Source: DAORHV01 sp964434575
GTDB taxonomy: Bacteria; Patescibacteriota; Gracilibacteria; Peribacterales; Peribacteraceae
Direction: 5' to 3'
Length of the DNA stretch: 48,189 nt
Assembly (NCBI GenBank): GCA_964434575.1
Contig: CAYSWB010000011.1
Span: 1-48,189 of the forward strand
The position numbers and the translations under genes are program-made. Positions 42,268 through 48,189 of the stretch are shown one piece after another. Each line of letters begins with the position of its first letter. Position 1 is the first letter of the stretch. Below the pieces are notes generated by a model. It was not told the DNA's origin, searched no databases, and saw only the letters and a program-made list of their open reading frames with translations.

Positions 42268-43308
42268 ATGTCCAACACGCTCCGTTCCTCTCCCCGCGAA
42301 GTCAAACCGCTTCCGGAACTCCTGACTTCCGTCCCGCAGCCGTCGGGTCTCTCCGGCGGCATCGTCCGCGCACGCCGCTCGCTCGGCCATCTGCTGTCCG
42401 GCGCGCACGCGCCCGGCCGCGTCTACGAATGCTCCGACACGTTCGGCGGCCCCGGCTGGGACCCGCTGCACGGTCCGGACATCGACGTGGCCATCTCCAC
42501 CGATTTTGCCGGCCATCCCCACGAGCGTATCCGCCGGACGTACGACACGTTCGGCCACGAGCGCGTCACCGACCACGTGCTCCGGCTGGTGTTGCAGCAG
42601 CACGACGAATTGGGTACGCGCCCCGATTTGTCCCGCCGCGGACAGCGCGCCGCGCAGAAGCTGGGCACCGGCGTGTTCGTGAACTACGCGCCGCGCATCG
42701 ACGGTACCAACGCCTCGCCGTTCTGGGTGGCAACCGCCCGCGGCGGCGAAGTGCGCGTGGTGGCCACGCCGCTCGGCGCGCTGTCGGCCATCCGCGATGA
42801 CATCGAAACGTTGCAGTACCTGCCCAACCCGCAGAAGGGCGATCCGCACAACGGTCTGTACGATTCCTCGCAGCAGTTTCGGTCCAAGTACACGCCGCGA
42901 CTGCTCGATCCGCGCCACGGACTGGAGTTGGTCGACGCCGATCCGGCCGTGATCCCGGCCGCTGACGGCGGCTGGCACGTATCGTTCGTCGACCGCTACG
43001 GAAACGTCATCACCCATACCGAAGACCCGGACGGACAGTGGGAGGAAATCCAGCGCGTGGCCGACCGGGCCGGCGACACGCGCGGGCAGGTCGGATTGGT
43101 GTTCGGCGACGGCGAGCCGCGGCCGTTCACCATCGGTACCACACTCGGCTCGTCGAAGCCCGGCCAGCCGACGGTGTACCGCAACGGCGGCATCGACCTG
43201 GTCCGCAAATGGACCGCCCAGGACGACGCCGATTCCAAGCACGCCTCATCGGCGTGGGTCCTGGCCGGAAAACCGCGCCTCGGCGCCCCCATCCGCGTCG
43301 CCGAATAA
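42268..43308 (+). CDS. Protein with possible similarity to SAM hydroxide adenosyltransferases (DUF62)
   Basis: 346 residues. The stretch VIPAADGGWHVSFVDRYGNVITHTED resembles the C-terminal domain of SAM hydrolases (typically IDRFGNLITN), preceded by VFVNYAPRIDG and ISTDFAGHPHERI in an order that could match TDFG and DPGVG motifs; several expected catalytic residues are not clear. That family makes adenosine and Met from SAM. No signal peptide. I hold the assignment loosely; it could also be an unrelated alpha/beta protein. It is followed by a terminator. Confidence 0.4.
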   Translation: MSNTLRSSPREVKPLPELLTSVPQPSGLSGGIVRARRSLGHLLSGAHAPGRVYECSDTFGGPGWDPLHGPDIDVAISTDFAGHPHERIRRTYDTFGHERVTDHVLRLVLQQHDELGTRPDLSRRGQRAAQKLGTGVFVNYAPRIDGTNASPFWVATARGGEVRVVATPLGALSAIRDDIETLQYLPNPQKGDPHNGLYDSSQQFRSKYTPRLLDPRHGLELVDADPAVIPAADGGWHVSFVDRYGNVITHTEDPDGQWEEIQRVADRAGDTRGQVGLVFGDGEPRPFTIGTTLGSSKPGQPTVYRNGGIDLVRKWTAQDDADSKHASSAWVLAGKPRLGAPIRVAE

Positions 43309-43315
43309 CCGCTCT

Positions 43316-43351
43316 CCGGGCGGCGGGGAGGTCCCTCCGCCCGGATTCTTT
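43316..43351 (+). terminator. Terminator after the gene at 42268
   Basis: CCGGGCGG pairs with CCGCCCGG, followed by ATTCTTT. A TTGACA at 43350-43355 overlaps its end and may be the -35 for the next gene. Confidence 0.75.
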
Positions 43352-43404
43352 GACACGCCTCCTCTTTTGATGAAATCTGTGCCGCCGCTTCCTCCTTTTT
43401 CCAG

Positions 43405-44208
43405 GTGCAGAAAGCCCGTTGTTCCCTCATCGTCGAAGGTGCCGAAGGCCATCAGGCCATGACGCTGCACGGCAACAAACCCGCAGCGGATCTGGCCGCC
43501 GAAGCCGGCAGGAAATTACTGGACCCGTCCGACGGCGCGGCGGTGTTGCGCGTGCCCGGATTCCTGGCCGAGGCCCGATGCCGCCACGTGCTGGAGATCC
43601 TGCGCCGCGTGCGCCGTGAATCCATCGCATCGGCCAATTTGGACAGCGAAGTATGGACGCTGGGTGCCACTCAGGGTTCCCATGTGAACCGGGGCACCGA
43701 AGAATATTTCCGCCAGCGAGACGCGTGGGCCGCCGATCCCGCGTTTTCCGAGGTCACGGGGAAGGATTCCGACGTCACCCAAGAGCTGCATGCGTTCTTC
43801 GCGGCCGCGTTCCAGCGGCCGGTGGAGATGGGCGTCCAGGATGGGCGCGAACTGTGGCCGGCCGTGGTGCGCTCCATCGATTACGTCGGTCCGCACGTGG
43901 ACGACGTCAGTCAGAACGGGAGCTGGGACATCGGCGCGCTGCGCGAACAGTTCGCCTGGAACATCTACCTGTCCGTCGGCGAGCAGGGCGGCCAAACCGT
44001 CGTGTACGGCCGGGGCCTGGACTCCAAGGTGCCGCTGCAGAGCGCGCCGAAATTGCAGGTGGAACCGGAGGTCGGCGACCTCATCCTCATCAACAGCCGC
44101 CTGGTGCACGAGGTGCTCGCCTCGCGCCCGGCCAAGAAGCGCATCACGCTCAACGGCATGCTGTCGCCGAAACCGTCGCCCAAGCGGGGTATCGTCGTTT
44201 GGAGCTGA
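43405..44208 (+). CDS. 2-oxoglutarate/Fe(II)-dependent oxygenase
   Basis: 267 residues from GTG at 43405 (ATG at 43459 is possible). The double-stranded beta-helix core shows the iron facial triad: His and Asp in GPHVDDVS and the later His in NSRLVHEVLASRPAKKRITL, where Arg would hold 2-oxoglutarate. FAWNIYLS and GDLILIN are core strands. Hydroxylase of unknown substrate, perhaps a protein or small-molecule side chain. Ends 17 bases before ribE, which seems to have its own -10. Confidence 0.78.
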   Translation: MQKARCSLIVEGAEGHQAMTLHGNKPAADLAAEAGRKLLDPSDGAAVLRVPGFLAEARCRHVLEILRRVRRESIASANLDSEVWTLGATQGSHVNRGTEEYFRQRDAWAADPAFSEVTGKDSDVTQELHAFFAAAFQRPVEMGVQDGRELWPAVVRSIDYVGPHVDDVSQNGSWDIGALREQFAWNIYLSVGEQGGQTVVYGRGLDSKVPLQSAPKLQVEPEVGDLILINSRLVHEVLASRPAKKRITLNGMLSPKPSPKRGIVVWS

Positions 44209-44225
44209 TCCTGTATCATCGCGGC

Positions 44226-44810
44226 ATGTTCACCGGAATCATCGAAGCGACGTCGGCGGTGCTGGAGCAGAACGGTTCTTCGCTGAAGCTGGAGCGTCCG
44301 CGCATCTTCGACGACATCAAGCTTGGCAGCTCGGTTTCCATCTCCGGCGTGTGTCTGTCGGTCACGGCCTTCGACGATCGTTCCATGAGCTTCGACGTGA
44401 TCCCGACCACGCTGAAGAAAACCAAGCTCGGGTTCCTGAAGGCCGGCGACGCCGTCAACGTGGAGCGCGCGATGCCGGCCAACGGCCGGTTCGACGGCCA
44501 TGTGGTGCAGGGGCACTGCGACGCGGTCGGCCTGGTCCGCTCGCTGGAAGACCGCAAGGACGAAAACGGCCATCACCGCGCCATCGTCATCGAACTGCCC
44601 GACGCGCTGAAGGGCCAGGTCGTGCTGCACGGGTCCGTCGCGGTGGACGGCGTGTCGCTTACGGTGTCGGCGCTGGACCAGTTCACGTTCGCCGTTTCAC
44701 TGATTCCGCACACCCTCAAGCACACCACGCTGCACGCGCTCAAGCGCGGCGACCACGTGAATCTGGAAGCCGATATCCTCGGCAAATACGCGAGACAGAA
44801 ACAGGGCTGA
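44226..44810 (+). CDS. ribE: Riboflavin synthase, alpha subunit
   Basis: 194 residues, two homologous halves. N-terminal MFTGIIE is diagnostic; each half has a lumazine-binding segment (SVSISGVCLSVTAF and SVAVDGVSLTVSAL); DGHVVQGHCDAVG lies between. Dismutates two 6,7-dimethyl-8-ribityllumazine to riboflavin. TATCAT ends six bases before the ATG. Clustered with ribH and ribBA. Confidence 0.96.
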   Translation: MFTGIIEATSAVLEQNGSSLKLERPRIFDDIKLGSSVSISGVCLSVTAFDDRSMSFDVIPTTLKKTKLGFLKAGDAVNVERAMPANGRFDGHVVQGHCDAVGLVRSLEDRKDENGHHRAIVIELPDALKGQVVLHGSVAVDGVSLTVSALDQFTFAVSLIPHTLKHTTLHALKRGDHVNLEADILGKYARQKQG

Positions 44811-44828
44811 CAGGTATCATTTCCGCTC

Positions 44829-45299
44829 ATGGCAGGAACCGTTTCGATCCCCGTCGGCAAAGTGGACACCGGATGGAGGATCGGCATCGTGCGGTCGGTT
44901 TGGCATCCCGAATGCGTGGACGCCATGGTCGCCGGCGCCAAGGCCGAACTCCAGAAACTCGGCGTGCCCAAGGAGAACATCTTCGTCGTGGAGGCACCCG
45001 GATCGTTCGAGGTGCCGCTTCTGTGCCAGTGGGCGATTCGCGAGCGCAAGGCCGACGCGGTGATCGCGTTCGGCGTCGTGGTCCAGGGCGAGACGCACCA
45101 CGCGCGGCTGGTGGCCGAGCAGGCCGCCGCCGGCATCATGAAGGTGCAGCTGGAAACCGGCGCGCCGGTCGCGTTCGAAATCCTGTTCGTCGACAAGATC
45201 GAACACGCCCAAGCGCGGTCGGGGGGTGAACACGGGAAAGGCCCGTTGGCCGCACGCACCGTGCTGACAACGCTTGCAAAGCTGAAGCATTTGGGTTGA
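44829..45299 (+). CDS. ribH: 6,7-dimethyl-8-ribityllumazine synthase
   Basis: 156 residues. VEAPGSFEVPL, FGVVVQGETHHARLV (the catalytic His in the second motif) and PVAFEILFVD are family signatures. Condenses 5-amino-6-ribitylaminouracil with dihydroxybutanone phosphate; forms icosahedral shells or pentamers. TATCAT ends eight bases before the ATG. Confidence 0.96.
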   Translation: MAGTVSIPVGKVDTGWRIGIVRSVWHPECVDAMVAGAKAELQKLGVPKENIFVVEAPGSFEVPLLCQWAIRERKADAVIAFGVVVQGETHHARLVAEQAAAGIMKVQLETGAPVAFEILFVDKIEHAQARSGGEHGKGPLAARTVLTTLAKLKHLG

Positions 45300-45362
45300 T
45301 CTCGTATTGTATAACAAAAGTGTTCAACGTAGCATGCGGGGCAACTGCTTCCCCTCCAGTTC

Positions 45363-46706
45363 ATGCTCCGCAAACACATCGCAACCGCAATTTCCGTCAT
45401 CCTGCTCAGCCAGCCGCTGTCGGCGGTCGCAGCCGGGATTTTCGGCGATGTGCCCGACGGACATCCGTTCAAGGATGACATCGAGTACTTGGTCCGCGCC
45501 GGCGTCGTGCACGGCAACCCGGACGGCAAGTACTACCCCGACCGCACCGTCAACCGCGCCGAGTTCCTGAAGATGGTCTACCTGGCCGCCGGCCGCACGC
45601 CCAAGGCCATTTACGCCGGATGCTTCTCCGACGTGCCGCGCGGCGCTTGGTTCGAAATGTACGTTTGCGACGCGGCCGCCCGCGAGAACGGCTTCGTGCA
45701 GGGGTACCCGGACAAAACCTTCAAGCCCGGCAACCCGGTCAACCGCATCGAGGCGCTCAAAATGACCTTCGTCGTGCTGGGCCTGGACGCGCCGAATCTC
45801 ACCGAAGCCGACAAGGACATCATCAAGTTCGTCGACGTGTCCACCGCCGCGTGGTACTCGCGCTACCTGAGCGCCGGTTACCAGAACGGCATGTTGCCGA
45901 TCCACGGACAGGACGGCACGCGCTTCTACCCAGAGAAGGAGATGACCCGAGCCGAGGCCGCCGCGTACATCGTGGGAGGCATGCAGGCGCTGGCCGCCCA
46001 GAAGAACAAGTCGTCGTCCAGCAGTGTTGCCGCATCGTCGTCCAGCTCCGCTCCGAGCGCGTTCATCATCAAGAACGTCGTCTTCCCGTTCAGCGAAGAA
46101 GGCCAGTTCACCCAGAAGAAGCCCATCGCCTACATGTTCGAACTCAAGGATGCCAAGACCGTCATGACCATCAACGCCGGAATCACCGGTTTCTACTCCT
46201 CGGACGTGAGCTGCCGCCTGTACCTGCTGGATGAAGAAGGTTTCTCCAGCGAGTACTACCTGGGCCTGGAGGGCAAGCAAAGCTGCACCATGACCGTCGC
46301 CGTCGGGAAGGGCAAATACCAGCTGCAGATCCAGCCCAGCGTCGCCGACACGTTCTACTCCGTCGCCGCGTTCAAGCAGACGTCCACCGACGGCAACGAC
46401 GGCTTCATCGAGGCGGTGACGCTCACCCGCGAGAAGCCCAAGACCGCCACGCTGGAATCCAACGAGTTCGCCGACTGGTACACCTTCACCGTCGACAAGA
46501 ACCAGAAGGTCAAGGTCGAACTGTCCGGCGACGAGCCGCTGACCTGCACCATCTACACGCCGAAGAGCTTCGACCAGTTCGGCTTCGCCGGCCCGCAGTG
46601 CGGCGAGGAGTACGAGTACACCGAAGGTACGTACACCGTCGGCGTCGCGCGCAAGGGCACCGACACGCTGGCCAAGCGGCTGACGTACGTGATCAATTGG
46701 CGCTGA
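45363..46706 (+). CDS. Secreted protein with three S-layer homology domains
   Basis: 447 residues. Signal peptide (MLRKHIATAISVILLSQPLS then AVAA), three SLH repeats (about 25-80, 88-145 and 150-212; FGDVPDGHPFKDDIEYL, FSDVPRGAWFEMYV, FVDVSTAAWYSRYL), a Ser-rich linker (SSSSSVAASSSSS), then two related beta-rich domains (about 235-345 and 350-447) resembling prepeptidase-type C-terminal domains. Several Cys may form disulfides. Probably anchored to the cell wall. It separates ribH from ribBA and has a TATAAC -10 about 50 bases upstream. Confidence 0.88.
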   Translation: MLRKHIATAISVILLSQPLSAVAAGIFGDVPDGHPFKDDIEYLVRAGVVHGNPDGKYYPDRTVNRAEFLKMVYLAAGRTPKAIYAGCFSDVPRGAWFEMYVCDAAARENGFVQGYPDKTFKPGNPVNRIEALKMTFVVLGLDAPNLTEADKDIIKFVDVSTAAWYSRYLSAGYQNGMLPIHGQDGTRFYPEKEMTRAEAAAYIVGGMQALAAQKNKSSSSSVAASSSSSAPSAFIIKNVVFPFSEEGQFTQKKPIAYMFELKDAKTVMTINAGITGFYSSDVSCRLYLLDEEGFSSEYYLGLEGKQSCTMTVAVGKGKYQLQIQPSVADTFYSVAAFKQTSTDGNDGFIEAVTLTREKPKTATLESNEFADWYTFTVDKNQKVKVELSGDEPLTCTIYTPKSFDQFGFAGPQCGEEYEYTEGTYTVGVARKGTDTLAKRLTYVINWR

Positions 46707-46724
46707 TCCTGAAATGAGATTCCG

Positions 46725-46751
46725 AAAAAGCCGCCCTCGGGCGGCTTTTTT
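46725..46751 (+). terminator. Terminator after the SLH protein gene
   Basis: GCCGCC pairs with GGCGGC around CTCG, flanked by AAAAA and TTTTTT. Confidence 0.9.
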
Positions 46752-46756
46752 CATGC

Positions 46757-46762
46757 TAGAAT
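46757..46762 (+). promoter_or_regulatory. -10 of ribBA
   Basis: TGC-TAGAAT, ending nine bases before the ATG at 46772. A nearly identical TGC-TAGAGT-GACGT arrangement precedes the gene at 48156. No FMN riboswitch pattern was seen. Confidence 0.5.
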
Positions 46763-46771
46763 GACGTTCCC

Positions 46772-47983
46772 ATGAAACCCGAGTTCGCCCCCGTCACCGC
46801 CGCCATCGACGCCCTGCGCGCCGGCGAGTTCGTCATCGTCATCGACGACGCCGACCGCGAGAACGAAGGCGACCTGGTGCTGGCCGCCCAGCACGCGAGC
46901 GCCGACAAGCTGGCGTTCATCATCCGCCACACCGGCGGCGTGGTGTGCCTGGCGCTGAGCAACGAGATCGCCGACCAGCTGAACCTGCCGGCCATGGTGG
47001 ACCGCAACACCAGCAAGCGCGGTACGTCGTTCACCGTGAGCATCGAGGCCGCCAGGGGCGTGGACACCGGCATCTCGGCCGCCGACCGCGCCCATACCAT
47101 CCTCACCGCCATCCACCCCGGTGCCAAAGCCACCGACCTCTCGCGCCCCGGCCACGTCTTCCCGCTGCGCGCGGAGAACGGCGGCGTGCTGTGGCGTACC
47201 GGCCACACCGAAGCCTCCGTGGACCTGTGCCGCCTGGCCGGACTGCGCCCCGGCGCGGTGATCAGCGAACTGATGCACGACGACGGCACCATGATGCGCA
47301 CGCCCGCGCTGAAGGAGTTCGCCGCCAAGCACGGCATCCCCATCATCACCGTCGGCGAGCTGGTGGCGTACCGCCGCCGCACCGAGACGCTCATCCGCAA
47401 GGAGGCTTCCACCAAGCTGGAAACCGAAACCGGCGAGTGGACCGTGATCGTCTACGACGACCTGCTGCACCGCAAGGAACACCTGGCCATGGTCATGGGT
47501 GACATCAAGCCCGGTGAGCCCACGCTGGTGCGCATGCACTCCGAGTGCATCACCGGCGACGTGTTCGGCTCGTTGCACTGCGACTGCGGCGGCCAGCTGA
47601 AGAAGGCCATGGAACTCATTAAGGCCGAAGGCAAAGGCGTCATCGTCTACCTGCGCCAGGAAGGCCGCGGTGTGGGCATCACCAACAAAATCCGCGCCTA
47701 CGAGCTGCAGCATTTGGGCCTGGATACCGTGGAAGCCAACCGCGCGTTGGGTCTGCCCGACGACCTGCGCGAATACGGTATCGGCGCGCAGATCTTAAAG
47801 GACGTGGGCGTGGGAAAGATGAAGCTCCTGACCAACAACCCCAAGAAGATCGTGGGCTTGGACGGCTATGGCCTGTGCATCGAGGAGCAGGTGCCGCTGG
47901 AGATTGAGCTGAAGAGCGAGAAGCAGCGAAAGTACATGAAGGCCAAGAAGGACAAGATGGAGCACCGATTGAAGGGCGTCTGA
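46772..47983 (+). CDS. ribBA: Bifunctional DHBP synthase / GTP cyclohydrolase II
   Basis: 403 residues. N-terminal half (1-205): 3,4-dihydroxy-2-butanone 4-phosphate synthase with DADRENEGD and RPGHVFPL, HTEASVDLCRLAG. C-terminal half: GTP cyclohydrolase II with HSECITGDVFGSLHCDCG (three zinc Cys), RQEGRGVGITNK and LLTNNPKK. It supplies both branches of riboflavin synthesis. ribD is not in the window. Confidence 0.97.
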   Translation: MKPEFAPVTAAIDALRAGEFVIVIDDADRENEGDLVLAAQHASADKLAFIIRHTGGVVCLALSNEIADQLNLPAMVDRNTSKRGTSFTVSIEAARGVDTGISAADRAHTILTAIHPGAKATDLSRPGHVFPLRAENGGVLWRTGHTEASVDLCRLAGLRPGAVISELMHDDGTMMRTPALKEFAAKHGIPIITVGELVAYRRRTETLIRKEASTKLETETGEWTVIVYDDLLHRKEHLAMVMGDIKPGEPTLVRMHSECITGDVFGSLHCDCGGQLKKAMELIKAEGKGVIVYLRQEGRGVGITNKIRAYELQHLGLDTVEANRALGLPDDLREYGIGAQILKDVGVGKMKLLTNNPKKIVGLDGYGLCIEEQVPLEIELKSEKQRKYMKAKKDKMEHRLKGV

Positions 47984-48031
47984 TCCCGTCCGTAGGGACA
48001 AATGCCCGCGAAGAAGCTATCCTTTTGCTGT

Positions 48032-48108
48032 GCCCCTGTAGCTCAGTGGATTAGAGCACCTGGCTTCGAACCAGGGGGCCGCAGGTTCGAGTCCTGCCGG
48101 GGGCACCA
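48032..48108 (+). tRNA. tRNA-Arg (anticodon UCG)
   Basis: Full cloverleaf: acceptor GCCCCTG with CGGGGGC (one G-U), D arm GCTC...GAGC, anticodon arm CCTGG-CTTCGAA-CCAGG giving TCG, T arm GCAGG-TTCGAGT-CCTGC, encoded CCA. The anticodon decodes CGA and related Arg codons. Confidence 0.95.
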
Positions 48109-48155
48109 ATCACCAAAACGTCCAGAAATCGGTTTTTGTGCTAGAGTGACGTCCA

Positions 48156-48189
48156 ATGTATTCCTCCGACGACGAATTCGAGTTAAGCC
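48156..48189 (+). CDS. Start of a gene cut by the window end
   Basis: ATG followed by YSSDDEFELS. TGC-TAGAGT ends eight bases before it, with GACGTCCA between. Eleven codons are visible; nothing can be said about function. Confidence 0.4.
   Translation, partial: MYSSDDEFELS

Noticed and set aside
44208..46772. FMN riboswitch before ribE or ribBA
   Set aside because: Intergenic spaces are 17-65 bases, too short, and lack the conserved RFN blocks.

Overview
The window is GC-rich, densely coded and uses the standard code with TGA as a stop. It lacks any phage, IS or CRISPR locus. Several features suggest an uncultivated lineage, possibly Patescibacteria/CPR and perhaps near Peregrinibacteria or Peribacteria: secreted proteins with long Ser-rich linkers and S-layer homology (SLH) repeats, unusual domain fusions, many small membrane proteins, and start codons mostly without a Shine-Dalgarno sequence. 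This placement is inference from gene style; no marker phylogeny was possible.

Layout. 1-4.2 kb: a truncated DUF3048-type lipoprotein, small secreted and membrane proteins, a YdeI-like protein, a beta-carbonic anhydrase, tmRNA (ssrA) and a YbjQ-like protein. 4.2-6.3 kb: three small membrane-protein genes, each with its own promoter, a similar long leader and a 3' hairpin; two of these hairpins differ by compensatory changes. 6.3-10.6 kb: isoleucyl-tRNA synthetase with two histidine-phosphatase domains inserted in its catalytic core. 10.7-13.9 kb: an M20 peptidase and two unrecognised proteins. 13.9-18.9 kb: a RelA/SpoT-like protein fused to a DMT-type membrane transporter, a Nudix hydrolase, a thioredoxin-fold protein and a metallophosphoesterase. 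18.9-26.3 kb: a secreted acidic protein, uvrA behind a perfect 20-bp palindrome, a Tam41-like CDP-diacylglycerol synthase, an SLH-cupredoxin protein and two small membrane proteins sharing a promoter-hairpin leader. 26.4-29.6 kb: hsp20-clpB behind a CIRCE operator. 29.6-31.7 kb: acylphosphatase, an unknown protein and a membrane glycosyltransferase.

31.8-41.4 kb holds a complete route from PEP and erythrose 4-phosphate to phenylalanine and tyrosine: DAHP synthase, aroB, an aroA-aroK fusion, an aroD-aroE fusion, aroC, chorismate mutase, prephenate dehydrogenase, prephenate dehydratase and an aminotransferase. Immediately upstream is a 36-codon ORF with nine Phe/Tyr codons among its last 15, followed by mutually exclusive antiterminator and terminator hairpins. 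This has the architecture of a pheL-type attenuator and is the most attractive regulatory candidate here. 41.4-44.2 kb: an unknown protein, a Met-rich short ORF with a terminator, a gene weakly resembling SAM hydrolase, and a 2-oxoglutarate/Fe(II) oxygenase. 44.2-48.0 kb: ribE, ribH, an SLH protein and ribBA (no ribD seen), then tRNA-Arg(UCG) and the start of another gene.

More than 20 genes have a plausible -10 hexamer ending only 6-11 bases before the start codon, which suggests widespread leaderless or near-leaderless mRNAs.
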